A stretch of 64,000 bases of DNA from Pseudomonas sp. FP2309 (GTDB lineage Bacteria; Pseudomonadota; Gammaproteobacteria; Pseudomonadales; Pseudomonadaceae), in the NCBI RefSeq assembly GCF_030687575.1, contig NZ_CP117439.1, forward strand, positions 3,525,501 to 3,589,500, read 5' to 3'. The position numbers and the translations under genes were made by a program. Under the pieces are notes generated by a model. The model made no database searches. It was not told the DNA's origin and saw nothing but the letters and a program-made list of their open reading frames with translations. Shown in pieces: positions 18,229-28,834 of this stretch (position 1 is its first letter; each line of letters opens with the position of its first letter).

Positions 18229-19491
18229 TCAGTGGCTCAGGTGAGCGGCGATGGCGCGCAACATGCGCACGCTGTCGGCATCGAACGGGCCGACCGCATC
18301 GGCCAGCGACGATTGCTTGACGATCACCACGCCCGACGGCTTGTCGACGAACAGGTACTGGCCGTGAATCCCACCGGCCAACAGCGCCTGACTGTGGTCG
18401 TTGAACACGTACCACTGGCTTCGATAGGACGCACCCGGCGTCCATTGGGAGAATTCGGCATTCTGCGCATAGATCGCAGGGTCCGCCCCGGCGGCGATAC
18501 GGTCGACGGTCTCGGGTGACAGCAGCTCGACCCCGTCGTGACGGCCATCGTTAGCCAGTAACCGACCGAAACGAGCCATGTCTCTCAACGTGGCGCTGAA
18601 GCCTGCGCCGGCCACATTGCGCCCCCAGGGATCGGCCATGAAATAGCCGTCGCGCTCGCACCCCAGGCGCCCCCAGATCGACGCCAGCATCTGGCTGCAC
18701 GCCTCTCCCGAGGCGCGCTCCATGACCCACGCCAAGGCTTCGGTGGTGGCCGTTACGTAATGGAAAAAACCACCGTGGCCGCCGCGTTTTTTCAGGGATG
18801 GCAGGTACTGGTACAGCGACTCGAACTGGGCGTACTGCGCCGGTGCCGGTTGAAAACCGCAGGCATAACCGTATTGCGAACTCTCGGAGTTGGGGTCGTC
18901 ATACACCTCGCTGTAGTCGATGCCCACGGCCATGTCGAACAACTGGCGCACGGTGGCATCACCAAATGCGCTGCCGGCCAATTCAGGTACGTAGTACGCC
19001 GCAGGCAACTCGGGCTTGAGCACACCTTGGGTGACCAGTTGTTCGCCCAGGGTACCGATCAGTGACTTGGTCACCGAAAACATGATGTGGCGGTCCGCGG
19101 CGCACTGGCCATTGAAGTAACGTTCGAACAACACCGTGTCGCCCTGCATCACTAAAAAAGCATCGGTCTGACTGGCGACAAGGTGATCCATGACGCTGAT
19201 GCTCAGCCCGCATTCACTGTCGAAATACAGCGAATCCAGCGCTGCCGGAGCCGTCTTGAGCAGCCCCGCAGCCCCTGCGCCCGCCGGCACGTCGATGGTG
19301 GGACGCAGCCGCGCCAAATTGCGAAACCCCCATTGACTGAACGGAGGAAGCATCCAATTGCTCCACGTAACCCGGTGTTTCGGCGCTGCCGGAAAGCCCT
19401 GCATCAATACGGGAGCCAAGCCCGGCGCGGGCGAGGATTCGGCCGCCTGCACATACAGGCTGGCCAATGAAGGCGTGATTTTCTGACCCAT
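18229..19491 (-). CDS. serine hydrolase of the beta-lactamase/NylB fold
   Basis: 420 residues, no obvious signal peptide. The SxxK nucleophile motif is FSVTKSLIG, a Tyr motif is offered by HYVTATTEAL, and the third motif is GGIHGQYLFVD. This combination recalls 6-aminohexanoate-dimer hydrolase (NylB) and related carboxylesterases or amidases rather than true beta-lactamases. First gene of the leftward operon with an outer-membrane channel, a polyamine-type binding protein and DUF3237. A linear amide or ester with an amino group is a plausible substrate; that is inference. Confidence 0.8.
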   Translation of the reverse strand: MGQKITPSLASLYVQAAESSPAPGLAPVLMQGFPAAPKHRVTWSNWMLPPFSQWGFRNLARLRPTIDVPAGAGAAGLLKTAPAALDSLYFDSECGLSISVMDHLVASQTDAFLVMQGDTVLFERYFNGQCAADRHIMFSVTKSLIGTLGEQLVTQGVLKPELPAAYYVPELAGSAFGDATVRQLFDMAVGIDYSEVYDDPNSESSQYGYACGFQPAPAQYAQFESLYQYLPSLKKRGGHGGFFHYVTATTEALAWVMERASGEACSQMLASIWGRLGCERDGYFMADPWGRNVAGAGFSATLRDMARFGRLLANDGRHDGVELLSPETVDRIAAGADPAIYAQNAEFSQWTPGASYRSQWYVFNDHSQALLAGGIHGQYLFVDKPSGVVIVKQSSLADAVGPFDADSVRMLRAIAAHLSH

Positions 19492-19820
19492 GGTGACAAC
19501 CCTGGAAATGACTCTGCATGTGAGCAGATGCGCAGTAATAATTAACCGGCAAATATTCTTTAGTCAATAAATGTTTTTATCCAAAAAAAGAAAACCCTTT
19601 GCCTACGCCAGAATTCACTTCACTCATTAAAAAGTTGGCGATGGGGAGATCAGCGACGCTTGCGGCGGTCGCTTCAATGCGATGCCGTTGAGGGAGGCAA
19701 TGAGGGGACGTTGCGCCTATGAGGCAAGGAGGTGCGCAGGAGCACGGTGGCTTGATCGATTCGAGTTGGCGTCAATCGGGCCGGCGGCAGCCGAGTGTCG
19801 CCGCCCGCCATCCGCAGGCC
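19492..19820. other. 329-bp intergenic region between serine hydrolase and AraC gene
   Basis: Holds the AT-rich promoter region of the leftward serine-hydrolase operon (around 19540-19630) and then GC-rich sequence downstream of the AraC gene. I see no convincing gene, terminator or repeat in it. Confidence 0.5.
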
Positions 19821-20756
19821 TCAATCGCGCCGCAATAACGTGTTGGGCGCCACGCCAAACGCTTTGCGAAACGCATGGCTGAAATGGGAGAAATCAGAGA
19901 ACCCGAAGTCCAGCGCGGCCTGGGACACACTGCGTACCTGGCCACGCTCAATCGCTTCGCGGCTGGCATTCAGGCGCTCTTTCCAGATCTCGGCAACGGG
20001 GGTTTTCTGGTAGCGCGCGAAGGCGCGTGTAACGGTGCGGGTCGACACGTTGTGGGCCTGGGCGATGACTTCAATCGACAGGTCCGGCTCGGTCAGGTGC
20101 CGTTGGATGTACTGCATGATGCGGCCGTAAAGGTCCAATTCCTGGTGGGTGGTTTTCAGGTCCTGGAGTTCCAGGCTGATCACCAGCAGGTCGAGCAAGG
20201 CTGCTGAATAGCGCGTTGCGATGCGCTCGTCCTGCAACGACGCCGGGGTGCTGGCGGCCTGGCGCAGCATCTCACGCAGGGGGATGACCCCAGGCCGGCG
20301 GTCGTCGAGGACCATCGCGGTGCACTCCGCGATACGCGGCAGGCGGTCGGTCAGTAACGCTCGCGGAATCCGCACCAGGTGGTTTTCGGTACCACCGAAG
20401 CTGAAGCGAAACGCTTGAGTTGCGTCATAAAGAAACAAATTTCCGGCGGCCAGGCTGGCTTTTCGTCCGCCCTGCTCTATCTGGCCATGGCCATTTCGGG
20501 CGAAACCCAACCATAAATCTTCAGCCGGACCGCTGCGCAGATGCCGCTCGGCGCGCTCCCAATAATGCAGCGGCGATGCCAGCGAACAGAGGTCCAGATC
20601 GCCGACGGTATTGATCGCGAGCGCGCCGTCGAAACTGCTCTGGGACAAGGGTTTGCTATCGGCCGCCAGACAATGGCGACAGACCACTTCTTTCCAATAA
20701 TCAAAGCGGCGCGGTGCGGGAACGGCAAGGGTCGAATACTGGGTGCTTGGGTTCAT
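19821..20756 (-). CDS. AraC-family regulator (NitR/FeaR-like) of the aldoxime-nitrile operon
   Basis: 311 residues. The N-terminal ligand domain is of the AraC_binding_2 type found in NitR and FeaR. The C-terminal double HTH is complete (DLSIEVIAQAHNVSTRTVTRAFARYQKTP and SVSQAALDFGFSDFSHFSHAFRKAFGVAPNTL). The ATG at 20756 has GAGGT eight bases upstream; an in-frame ATG 30 codons earlier lacks this. It is divergent from the aldoxime dehydratase operon, the usual layout for nitrile-degradation activators. Confidence 0.85.
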   Translation of the reverse strand: MNPSTQYSTLAVPAPRRFDYWKEVVCRHCLAADSKPLSQSSFDGALAINTVGDLDLCSLASPLHYWERAERHLRSGPAEDLWLGFARNGHGQIEQGGRKASLAAGNLFLYDATQAFRFSFGGTENHLVRIPRALLTDRLPRIAECTAMVLDDRRPGVIPLREMLRQAASTPASLQDERIATRYSAALLDLLVISLELQDLKTTHQELDLYGRIMQYIQRHLTEPDLSIEVIAQAHNVSTRTVTRAFARYQKTPVAEIWKERLNASREAIERGQVRSVSQAALDFGFSDFSHFSHAFRKAFGVAPNTLLRRD

Positions 20757-21298
20757 GGCACGGACCTCGGTACAGCGATGTAGTAAGCGCTTGAAAAAGG
20801 TGTACGGGTTGTCACCGACAGCAATTAATAGGCCAAGCACACCCACGCCCCTCTTGAGCGCTCAAGGCCGCCACCCTCACAAAGACCGTCTCCACGGCGG
20901 GGTAACGGCAAGGCCCTCGCCCTACCCATTTCGAGGCACGAGCCCCAGCGTTTTCGCTATGGGCGCACCAACGCCGGTCATTGCCGCGCCTTGTCTTTTC
21001 CAACCAAACGGTTGTCCTGACGAACCAAGCGGCGCCTCGCCGTGACGCCTAATTTCCACCTCACAGCAGCTCTTACCCCGCTGACGAGGCGTGCCATGCA
21101 TCGACACTGTTCACCCCCCTTGACTGATTTCTCCTGGCTCCTGCAGAGGCGCGACCTGGTGCCGGAAGAGTCGGTTTATTGGTTGATTGAGTGGGGGGTC
21201 ATGAGGCTGCTGCACCGACGACAAATCGCCAAGCGCGGCCCGTCGCCCAAGCACTGATGCCCACCCGTAGGCCTGAACCAAATAACGAGGAACTCAAG
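20757..21298. other. divergent regulatory region upstream of the aldoxime dehydratase
   Basis: 542 bases between the AraC gene and oxdA. It must hold both promoters. A 71-codon open frame at 21042-21257 contains an internal MHRHCSPPLTDF start but no convincing ribosome-binding site, and I do not call it a gene. No clear operator repeat was found by eye. Confidence 0.5.
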
Positions 21299-22366
21299 AT
21301 GGAATCTGCAATCGACACACACCTCAAATGTCCACGCAGCCTGTCGCGCCGTGTGCCCGACGAGTACCAGCCGCCGTTCCCGATGTGGGTCGCGCGCGCC
21401 GACGAGACGTTGCAACAAGTGGTGATGGCCTACCTCGGCGTGCAGTATCGCGGCGAGGCACAGCGCGACGCCGCGCTCCAGGCGATGCGTCACATCGTCG
21501 GCAGTTTCAGCCTGGCCGATGGCCCGCAGACCCATGACTTGACCCACCACACCGACAGCAGCGGCTTCGATAATTTGATCGTGGTCGGCTACTGGAACGA
21601 CCCGGCCGCCTACTGCCGCTGGTTGCGCTCGGCGCCGGTGAACGACTGGTGGGTCTCACCGGATCGTCTCAACGACGGCCTGGGCTATTTCCGCGAAATC
21701 AGCGCCCCGCGCGCCGAGCAATTCGAGACGCTGTATGCCTTCCAGGACAACCTGCCTGGTGTCGGCGCGGTAATGGATGCAACCAGTGGCGAGATCGAGG
21801 AGCACGGTTACTGGGGCTCGATGCGCGACCGTTTCCCAATCTCCCAGACCGACTGGATGAAGCCCACCAGTGAGCTGCAAGTGGTCGCCGGTGATCCGGC
21901 AAAAGGCGGGCGCGTGGTGGTTTTGGGGCACGACAACCTCACGCTGATTCGCTCCGGCCAGGACTGGGCGGACGCCGAAGCGGACGAACGCTCGCTGTAC
22001 CTCGACGAGATCCTGCCGACCTTGCAGGACGGCATGGATTTTTTGCGTGACAACGGCCAGCCGTTGGGCTGCTACAGCAACCGGTTCGTACGCAATATCG
22101 ACCTGGACGGCAACTTCCTAGACATCAGTTACAACATCGGCCACTGGCGCTCGGTGGAAAAACTCGAACGCTGGGCCGAGTCCCACCCGACCCACCTGCG
22201 CATTTTCGTGACGTTCTTCCGCGTGGCCGCAGGGCTGAAAAAGCTGCGGCTGTACCACGAAGTGTCGGTGTCGGACGCCAAGAGCCAGATCTTTGAGTAC
22301 ATCAACTGCCACGCGCAGACCGGCATGTTGCGCGATGCCTCTGTCGCGCAAGGAGTGCAACCATGA
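21299..22366 (+). CDS. oxdA: heme aldoxime dehydratase
   Basis: 355 residues, nearly identical in many stretches to OxdA of P. chlororaphis B23. It dehydrates aldoximes to nitriles. The proximal heme ligand His299 (SHPTHLRIF) and the catalytic His320 (RLYHEVSVS) fall at exactly the published B23 numbers. The ATG at 21299 has GAGG upstream; a longer frame to 21191 is not needed. First gene of the operon, overlapping the next start (ATGA). Substrate range (alkyl or aryl) cannot be told from sequence. Confidence 0.96.
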   Translation: MESAIDTHLKCPRSLSRRVPDEYQPPFPMWVARADETLQQVVMAYLGVQYRGEAQRDAALQAMRHIVGSFSLADGPQTHDLTHHTDSSGFDNLIVVGYWNDPAAYCRWLRSAPVNDWWVSPDRLNDGLGYFREISAPRAEQFETLYAFQDNLPGVGAVMDATSGEIEEHGYWGSMRDRFPISQTDWMKPTSELQVVAGDPAKGGRVVVLGHDNLTLIRSGQDWADAEADERSLYLDEILPTLQDGMDFLRDNGQPLGCYSNRFVRNIDLDGNFLDISYNIGHWRSVEKLERWAESHPTHLRIFVTFFRVAAGLKKLRLYHEVSVSDAKSQIFEYINCHAQTGMLRDASVAQGVQP

Positions 22367-23232
22367 AATTGAGACCGATTGTTCTGGTGCTGGGGATGTT
22401 GCCGTTCGTCAAAAGCCAGGCCCTTGAAGTCGCCCCCGGAGATTTCGAGCCGCTGCCCGCCGGGGCCGATGCCGTGTTGTTTTACTACCAGCACGCGCAA
22501 CGGTCGGACCTCTATCAGAACGGCCATAAAACCTCGGACAACGCCAAGCTCAGCTCCGACGTGGGCATCCTGCGTTACATCCATGCCATAGGCCTGGCCG
22601 AGAACCTTTCATGGGAGCCGCAGATATTGCTGCCGTTCGGCTACATGAATGCTTCGGGGGATGTCGGCGCGCTGGGGGACACCCATGGCGTGGCCGACCC
22701 GATCATCACCGCGCCGCTCAAATGGACGTTACCGACCGCGAACAAGGACGTGTTCGCCCTCGCCCCCTACCTGTATATCCCCATCGGCAGCTACGACAAA
22801 AACGATGCCTTGAACCTCGGTGAAAACCGCTGGCGAGCCACCTTACAAGCGGCCTACATCCACCATTTTTCGGCGCAGTGGGCGTTGGACACCGTCGCGG
22901 ACGTGTCCTGGGTGTCGAGCAATAACGACTACGGCCCCACCGGCGCGAAACTCGAAGAGAACACGCGCTACGAATACCAGGCCGCCGTGCGCTACAACTG
23001 GACGCCCAGCACCACGTTCGCGCTCGGTGGCGGCTATGTGAGCGGGGCCGCCACCACGGTGGATGGCGTTGACCAGCACGACGGTCTGTCGACGTCCTAC
23101 GCGCGTTTCACGGTCACGCACTTCGTCGATCCCACGCTGCAGCTCCAGGCGCAGTTGGGCAAGGACATCGAGGTCGAGCAAGGCTTCAGGGAAGGCGCTC
23201 GCCTGAATCTGCGGATCTTGAAAGTGTTCTGA
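22363..23232 (+). CDS. MetA-type outer-membrane channel of the nitrile operon
   Basis: 289 residues with signal peptide IVLVLGMLPFVKSQA. The body is a beta barrel of the Phenol_MetA_deg family (ILLPFGYMNASGDVG, NLGENRWRATLQAAYIHHFS) ending RILKVF. It overlaps the oxdA stop by four bases, so the two are translationally coupled. Likely admits aldoximes or nitriles. A relative is at 8994-9941 in the coniferyl module. Confidence 0.75.
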   Translation: MKLRPIVLVLGMLPFVKSQALEVAPGDFEPLPAGADAVLFYYQHAQRSDLYQNGHKTSDNAKLSSDVGILRYIHAIGLAENLSWEPQILLPFGYMNASGDVGALGDTHGVADPIITAPLKWTLPTANKDVFALAPYLYIPIGSYDKNDALNLGENRWRATLQAAYIHHFSAQWALDTVADVSWVSSNNDYGPTGAKLEENTRYEYQAAVRYNWTPSTTFALGGGYVSGAATTVDGVDQHDGLSTSYARFTVTHFVDPTLQLQAQLGKDIEVEQGFREGARLNLRILKVF

Positions 23233-23350
23233 ATCCGGCTGTCCTTTTCAGCCAAGTGAGTGTCTTGCTCAACCATGCGCCTACGGCAGCAGAGGCCTAA
23301 TTTGGTCTTCAACGCTACCCGGACCGAATCGATAAAAAGACAGGAAAATC

Positions 23351-24865
23351 ATGGCCATTAATCGCCCCACGCTTGATCAGCTTTTAGCCATCGCGGCCCA
23401 GTTGAACATGCAACTGACCCACGAGCAGGCGGCGTCCTACCTTGAGCTCATGCAACCGAGTTTCGATGCCTACGATCTGGTCGACGAGCTGTGTGATTTC
23501 ATCCCGCCCATCCGCTACGAGCGCAGTGGCGGCTATCGCCCCGCAAACAAAGAAAACCCGTTCAACGCCTGGTACTACCGCGCTGAAGTGAAAGGTGCCC
23601 GTGAGGGCCTGCTGGCCGGTAAAACCGTCGCGCTCAAAGACAACGTCGCCCTGGCCGGCGTGCCGATGATGAACGGCGCGGCAACGCTGCAAGGCTTTGT
23701 GCCGAGCTTCGACGCCACCGTGGTCACACGCTTGCTCGATGCCGGCGCAACCATCCACGGCAAAGCCACCTGCGAGCACTACTGCCTGTCCGGGGGCAGC
23801 CACACCTCTGACCCCGCACCGGTGCATAACCCGCACCGTCACGGGTTTTCCGCCGGTGGCTCCTCATCGGGCAGTGCCGCGTTGGTGGCCGCCGGCGAGG
23901 TGGACATCGCCGTCGGCGGCGATCAGGGCGGGTCAATCCGTATTCCGTCGGCCTTCTGCGGGACCTACGGCATGAAGCCGACCCATGGACTGGTGCCCTA
24001 CACCGGCATCATGGCGATTGAAGCAACGATCGATCATGTCGGCCCCATCACCGCCACCGTGCGCGACAACGCATTGATGCTGCAGGCCATGGCCGGTGCG
24101 GACGGGCTCGATCCACGCCAGGCGGCGCCGCAGGTCGATGACTACTGCAGCTACCTGGCGCGGGGGGTGAGCGGGCTCAGAATCGGCGTCGTGCAGGAAG
24201 GGTTTGCGCTGGCCAACCAGGACCCGCGCGTGGCGGACAAAGTGCGCGAGGCCATCGCCCGCCTCGAGGCGTTGGGCGCGCAGGTGGAAGCGGTGTCCAT
24301 TCCCGAACACACCTTGGCGGGATCGCTGTGGCACCCCATCGGTTGCGAGGGGTTGACCATGCAGATGATGCACGGCAACGGCGCAGGCTTTAACTGGAAA
24401 GGCTTGTACGACGTCGGTCTGCTGGACAAACAGGCCGGCTGGCGCGAGCAGGCTGACCACTTATCGGCGTCGCTCAAACTGTGCATGTTCGTCGGCCAAT
24501 ACGGCCTCACGCGCTACAACGGGCGCTACTACGCCAAGGCCCAAAACCTCGCACGGTTTGCGCGGCAAGGCTATGACAAGGCGCTGCTCGCCTATGACCT
24601 GCTGGTGATGCCGACCACCCCCATCATCGCCCAGCCCCATCCGCCAGCAGACTGCTCGATCACCGAGTACGTGGCCCGCGCCCTGGAAATGATCGGCAAC
24701 ACCGCGCCTCAGGACATCACCGGGCACCCGGCCATGTCGATTCCCTGCGGCTTGGTGGACGGCCTTCCGGTCGGGCTGATGCTGGTCGCCCGACACCATG
24801 CCGAAGGCACGATCTACCAGGCCGCCGCAGCGTTTGAAGCCGCGGTGGACTGGCGCACGCTCTGA
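23351..24865 (+). CDS. amiA: amidase-signature amidase
   Basis: 504 residues, hydrolysing the amide made by the nitrile hydratase to acid and ammonia. The amidase-signature triad is present: Lys in VALKDNVAL, cis-Ser in [14 protein letters not shown] and the nucleophilic Ser in [16 protein letters not shown]. The ATG at 23351 has AGGA upstream. It lies directly ahead of nitrile hydratase, as in P. chlororaphis B23 and Rhodococcus. Confidence 0.93.
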   Translation: MAINRPTLDQLLAIAAQLNMQLTHEQAASYLELMQPSFDAYDLVDELCDFIPPIRYERSGGYRPANKENPFNAWYYRAEVKGAREGLLAGKTVALKDNVALAGVPMMNGAATLQGFVPSFDATVVTRLLDAGATIHGKATCEHYCLSGGSHTSDPAPVHNPHRHGFSAGGSSSGSAALVAAGEVDIAVGGDQGGSIRIPSAFCGTYGMKPTHGLVPYTGIMAIEATIDHVGPITATVRDNALMLQAMAGADGLDPRQAAPQVDDYCSYLARGVSGLRIGVVQEGFALANQDPRVADKVREAIARLEALGAQVEAVSIPEHTLAGSLWHPIGCEGLTMQMMHGNGAGFNWKGLYDVGLLDKQAGWREQADHLSASLKLCMFVGQYGLTRYNGRYYAKAQNLARFARQGYDKALLAYDLLVMPTTPIIAQPHPPADCSITEYVARALEMIGNTAPQDITGHPAMSIPCGLVDGLPVGLMLVARHHAEGTIYQAAAAFEAAVDWRTL

Positions 24866-24877
24866 GTTTATGACCTG

Positions 24878-24892
24878 AAAAACAATAAGAAA
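24878..24892 (+). promoter_or_regulatory. AAnAAnAA (Hfq/Crc-type) tract between amidase and nitrile hydratase
   Basis: AAAAACAATAAGAAA gives three overlapping perfect AAnAAnAA registers, about 50 bases ahead of the nitrile hydratase alpha start. It is further from the start than the other sites. Inferred Crc/Hfq site. Confidence 0.5.
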
Positions 24893-24945
24893 CACCGACA
24901 CGTTTGAATCACATCACAACCGCGTTGACTGACAGGAGAGACCCC

Positions 24946-25548
24946 ATGAGTTCATCGACTTCCACAACCGCGACGACTTCAACGCCCGGCGAGCGGGCGT
25001 GGGCATTGTTTCAAGTGCTCAAGGGCAAAGACCTCATCCCGGAGGGCTATGTCGAGCAACTCACACAACTGATGGAACACGGCTGGACCCCGGAAAACGG
25101 CGCCCGTGTGGTCGCCAAGGCCTGGGTCGACCCGCAGTTCCGGGCGCAGTTGCTCAAGGATGGCACCGCTGCGTGCGCACAGTTCGGCTACACCGGCCCG
25201 CAGGGCGAATACATCGTCGCGCTGGAGGATACGCCAACGGTCAAGAACGTGATCGTGTGCAGCCTGTGCTCCTGCACCAACTGGCCGGTGCTCGGGCTGC
25301 CACCGGAGTGGTACAAGGGCTTCGAGTTCCGTGCGCGCCTGGTCCGGGAGGGCCGCACCGTATTGCGCGAACTGGGCACCGAGCTACCGAGCGACGTGGC
25401 AGTCAAGGTCTGGGACACCAGCGCCGAAAGCCGCTACCTGGTGTTGCCGCTAAGGCCCGAAGGCACCGAGCACATGAGTGAAGAGCAGCTTCAGGCGCTG
25501 GTGACCAAAGACGTGCTGATCGGCGTCGCCCTGCCGCGTATCGGCTGA
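24946..25548 (+). CDS. nhpA: nitrile hydratase alpha subunit, iron type
   Basis: 200 residues. The claw motif is C105-S-L-C108-S-C110, the CSLCSC form of non-corrin iron enzymes (cobalt enzymes have CTLCSC), followed by TNWPVLGLPPEWYK. Cys108 and Cys110 would be oxidised to sulfinate and sulfenate. The ATG at 24946 has GGAG upstream; an in-frame upstream extension to 24904 is not preferred. Forms a heterotetramer with the next gene product and hydrates nitriles to amides. Confidence 0.95.
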   Translation: MSSSTSTTATTSTPGERAWALFQVLKGKDLIPEGYVEQLTQLMEHGWTPENGARVVAKAWVDPQFRAQLLKDGTAACAQFGYTGPQGEYIVALEDTPTVKNVIVCSLCSCTNWPVLGLPPEWYKGFEFRARLVREGRTVLRELGTELPSDVAVKVWDTSAESRYLVLPLRPEGTEHMSEEQLQALVTKDVLIGVALPRIG

Positions 25549-25588
25549 CACACCCCCACCTCATCGTTCAACTCCCGGAGTTTTTATT

Positions 25589-26233
25589 ATGGATGGCTTT
25601 CACGATCTCGGCGGTTTCCAGGGCTTTGGCAAAGTCCCACACACCATCAACAGCCTGAGCTACAAACAGGTGTTCAAGCAGGACTGGGAGCACCTGGCCT
25701 ACAGCCTGATGTTCCTCGGTGCCGATCACTTGAAAAAATTCAGCGTGGACGAAGTGCGTCACGCCGTCGAACGCCTGGACGTTCGCCAGCACGTCGACAC
25801 CCAGTACTACGAACGCTATGTCATCGCCACCGCGACCCTGCTGGTCGAAACCGGCGTCATCACCCAGGCCGAGCTCGATCAGGCCTTGGGTTCGCACTTC
25901 AAGCTGGCGAACCCCGCGCAGTCCAACGGACGCTCGGCGATCACCGATCGCGCGCCCTTTGAAGTGGGCGACCGGGTTGTGGTGCGCGATGAGTATGTGG
26001 CCGGGCATATCCGCATGCCGGCCTACGTGCGTGGCAAGCGCGGCGTGGTGTTGCATCGCACCTCGGAAAAATGGCCGTTCCCGGATGCCATTGGCCATGG
26101 CGATACGAGCGCGGCGCACCAGCCGACTTACCACGTCGAGTTTTGCACGAGAGATCTGTGGGGGGATGCCGCAGACGAAGGCTTCGTGGTGGTCGACCTG
26201 TTCGAAAGCTACCTGGACAAGGTGACCCCATGA
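25589..26233 (+). CDS. nhpB: nitrile hydratase beta subunit
   Basis: 214 residues starting [16 protein letters not shown], the hallmark N-terminus of NHase beta. The C-terminal SH3-like barrel ([29 protein letters not shown]) covers the alpha-subunit metal site. CCCGGAG precedes the start. It overlaps the P47K gene by four bases (ATGA). Confidence 0.95.
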   Translation: MDGFHDLGGFQGFGKVPHTINSLSYKQVFKQDWEHLAYSLMFLGADHLKKFSVDEVRHAVERLDVRQHVDTQYYERYVIATATLLVETGVITQAELDQALGSHFKLANPAQSNGRSAITDRAPFEVGDRVVVRDEYVAGHIRMPAYVRGKRGVVLHRTSEKWPFPDAIGHGDTSAAHQPTYHVEFCTRDLWGDAADEGFVVVDLFESYLDKVTP

Positions 26234-27486
26234 TGAGCGGCGCCCAGGCGGGCCGATTGCCGGTGACGGTGCTTTCCGGCTTCCTCGGCGCCGGCAAGAC
26301 CACCCTGCTCAACCATATCCTGCGCAACCGCCAAGGCCTGAGAGTGGCGGTGATCGTCAATGACATGAGCGAGGTCAACATCGATGCCGCAGAGGTGCAG
26401 CGCGATGTATCGCTGCACCGGGGGCGCGATGAGCTGATCGAAATGAGCAATGGCTGTATCTGCTGCACGCTGCGCGCCGATTTGCTGGAGCAGATCAGCA
26501 CCCTGGCACGCCAGCAGCGTTTTGATTACCTGCTCATCGAATCCACGGGCATCTCGGAGCCGATGCCGGTCGCCGAGACGTTCGCCTTCCTTGATGCCGA
26601 CGGCTTCAGTCTCAGCGAACTGGCGCGGCTCGACACTTTGGTGACGGTGGTCGACGGCAGCCGCTTTCAGGTGTTGCTTGAGTCGCCGGACGCCGTGGCC
26701 CGCGACGATGCACAGGCGGATACGCCCCAACGCCCGCTGGCAGATCTTCTGATCGAGCAGGTGGAGTACGCCAACGTCATTCTCGTCAACAAACGGGACC
26801 TGCTGGATGACGCGGGCTACCAGGCGGTGCACGGGATCCTCGCCGGGCTTAACCCGACCGCGCTGATCATGCCGATGGCCCACGGTAACGTTGAGTTATC
26901 CGCCCTCCTCGGCACCCATCGGTTTGATTTACCGAGCCTTGCCGCGTCGCCAGGCTGGATGCGGCAGATGGACGCGACCGACACCCCGGCCTCCGAATCT
27001 GACACCTATGGCGTGACGTCCTGGGTGTACCGCGAGCGCGCGCCCTTCCACCCACAGCGCTTGCTCGATTTTCTCCAGCGGCCCTGGCGCAACGGGCGCC
27101 TGCTGCGCAGCAAAGGGTACTTCTGGCTCGCCAGCCGGCACCTGGAAACCGGCCTGCTGGCGCAAAGCGGCAGGCAGTTCCAGTGGGACTATGTGGGGCG
27201 CTGGTGGAGTTTTGTCGAGCAGTCGCAATGGCCACGGGATGAATATCGCTTGCAGAGCATCATGGCCAAGTGGGACAGCGTCGTCGGGGACTGCCGGCAG
27301 GAACTGGTGTTTATCGGCCAGGACCTGGACACCCAGGCCTTGCAGCGCGAACTCGACCACTGCCTGCTCAGCGCCGAGGAAATCGCCGCCGGCCCGCACG
27401 CCTGGCAAGCCCTGCCGGGGGCAGCAGCCTTTGATGCCTATGCCTTATCGGCGCCGACGCGCCGCTTGCAGGCTGAGCCCATTTGA
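26230..27486 (+). CDS. nhpC: P47K / COG0523 GTPase, nitrile hydratase activator
   Basis: 418 residues. Walker [14 protein letters not shown], the metal-binding CxCC motif [10 protein letters not shown], the guanine motif LVNKRDLL and a C-terminal CobW_C domain are all present. These proteins help insert iron into NHase of the P. chlororaphis and Rhodococcus type. The start overlaps the nhpB stop, which supports a joint role. The first ATG of the ATGATG pair is used. Confidence 0.92.
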   Translation: MMSGAQAGRLPVTVLSGFLGAGKTTLLNHILRNRQGLRVAVIVNDMSEVNIDAAEVQRDVSLHRGRDELIEMSNGCICCTLRADLLEQISTLARQQRFDYLLIESTGISEPMPVAETFAFLDADGFSLSELARLDTLVTVVDGSRFQVLLESPDAVARDDAQADTPQRPLADLLIEQVEYANVILVNKRDLLDDAGYQAVHGILAGLNPTALIMPMAHGNVELSALLGTHRFDLPSLAASPGWMRQMDATDTPASESDTYGVTSWVYRERAPFHPQRLLDFLQRPWRNGRLLRSKGYFWLASRHLETGLLAQSGRQFQWDYVGRWWSFVEQSQWPRDEYRLQSIMAKWDSVVGDCRQELVFIGQDLDTQALQRELDHCLLSAEEIAAGPHAWQALPGAAAFDAYALSAPTRRLQAEPI

Positions 27487-27503
27487 CCGAGGTGAGGTGT
27501 TCC

Positions 27504-28796
27504 ATGCTTTTTTTCAGGCCAACCACGCGCTGGGTACTGGCGCCGCTCGCCGACAGACTGGAGCAGCCCGACCAGGCCTGCACGCCATTGTCTTCGAGCA
27601 ACCCGTTATTGCGCCGCATCCTGTGCGGTGTCGAGCAGGTGCTGCAAGAGCGGCGCGACCTCAAGACGCAGGCCCGCGCACTGAGCGTGCAAGTCAGCCA
27701 ATTGGACGAACACCTGGCCGACCGTGACCGCCTGTTGCAGCAAATGGAAGCCCGCCTGGCACTGATCACCCGAGGCGCAGGTGACCTGTTCTGGACGCTG
27801 ACACTGGATGGAACCGCCGCGTCGGCGCCGGACGGCGCGATGACGTGGACGGGGTCTGCGTCAGTCCAGGTGCCTGGTGGTGACCGGCTGGGCGATTGGC
27901 GCGAACAGTTGCACCCGGCCGATCAGCAAGCGCATCTGACGGCGCTCGCCAGGCACCTGGCCGACCGCAGCGGGCGTACCCCCTTCGCGCTGGATGTGCG
28001 GATGAAGGCGGCGGCCGGCGATGACTATCGCTGGTGCAGAGTCAGCGGGGTTTCACAGCGCGATGCGCAAGGGGTGGCGCAGGTCTTGGGGGGCAGCGTG
28101 CGCGACATTCACGCGCAGCACCTGCACAACGAAGCACTCGAACTGGCGGCCACCCGTTTCGACATTTCCCGGGAAATGCTGCACGACGGGCTGTGGGATA
28201 TCGAGGTGGTGGCCGGCGACCCGGCAAACCCGAAAAACACCATCTGGTGGTCATCGCAAATGCGCCGGCTGCTGGGCTGCAACACGGTCGAGGAGTTCCC
28301 CAATACCCTGGAAAGCTGGACCTCGCGCCTGCACCCGGACGACAGTGCGCGGGCCATCGCCGCGTTTGTCGCGCATGTCGACGACCGCAGCGGCAACACA
28401 CCGTTCGATGTGGACTATCGGCTCAAGCACAAGAGCGGCACTTACCGCTGGTTTCGCGGCCGTGGGCAAACGCGCCGCGCGCCGGACGGTTCCCCGCAAC
28501 GGGTGGTGGGCGCCATCACCGATATCCACGCCCACCATGAAGAAAGCACGATGCGCGAAGCCCAGGCGCAACAGCACCAGGTGATGCAGGAAACCCTCAA
28601 CAAGCTGACGCAGATTGTCGCCACCATCCAGGGCATCGCCAGCCAGACCAACCTTCTGGCGCTCAATGCCGCCATTGAGGCCGCGCGGGCCGGTGAAGCC
28701 GGGCGCGGGTTTGCGGTGGTCGCCGATGAAGTGCGCAAACTGGCCACGCGAACCAGCCAGGCGACCCAGCAAGCTGCCGAGATGATGGACCGCTAG
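27504..28796 (+). CDS. PAS-PAS methyl-accepting receptor, BdlA-like, soluble
   Basis: 430 residues with no transmembrane segment or HAMP. After an N-terminal coiled-coil stretch (about 55-85) come two PAS/PAC units (about 90-205 and 215-340). A short signalling tip ([37 protein letters not shown]) follows and stops soon after. This build and length recall BdlA of P. aeruginosa and short aerotaxis-type receptors. The ATG at 27504 is preceded by GAGGTGAGG; a TTG overlapping nhpC is a weaker choice. It is embedded in the nitrile operon between the NHase activator and the acyl-CoA synthetase. A role in chemotaxis toward or dispersal on nitriles is inference. Confidence 0.85.
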   Translation: MLFFRPTTRWVLAPLADRLEQPDQACTPLSSSNPLLRRILCGVEQVLQERRDLKTQARALSVQVSQLDEHLADRDRLLQQMEARLALITRGAGDLFWTLTLDGTAASAPDGAMTWTGSASVQVPGGDRLGDWREQLHPADQQAHLTALARHLADRSGRTPFALDVRMKAAAGDDYRWCRVSGVSQRDAQGVAQVLGGSVRDIHAQHLHNEALELAATRFDISREMLHDGLWDIEVVAGDPANPKNTIWWSSQMRRLLGCNTVEEFPNTLESWTSRLHPDDSARAIAAFVAHVDDRSGNTPFDVDYRLKHKSGTYRWFRGRGQTRRAPDGSPQRVVGAITDIHAHHEESTMREAQAQQHQVMQETLNKLTQIVATIQGIASQTNLLALNAAIEAARAGEAGRGFAVVADEVRKLATRTSQATQQAAEMMDR

Positions 28797-28834
28797 CACC
28801 GCCCCCCCTGCGCGGCAGGCCGGGGCACACTCAC

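Noticed and set aside
18229..19491. A true class C beta-lactamase.
   Set aside because: The third motif is HGQ-like rather than KTG, there is no clear signal peptide, and operon partners point to catabolism rather than resistance.
21042..21257. 71-codon ORF between the AraC gene and oxdA as a small gene.
   Set aside because: No ribosome-binding site, no family resemblance, and it lies in the promoter region of oxdA.
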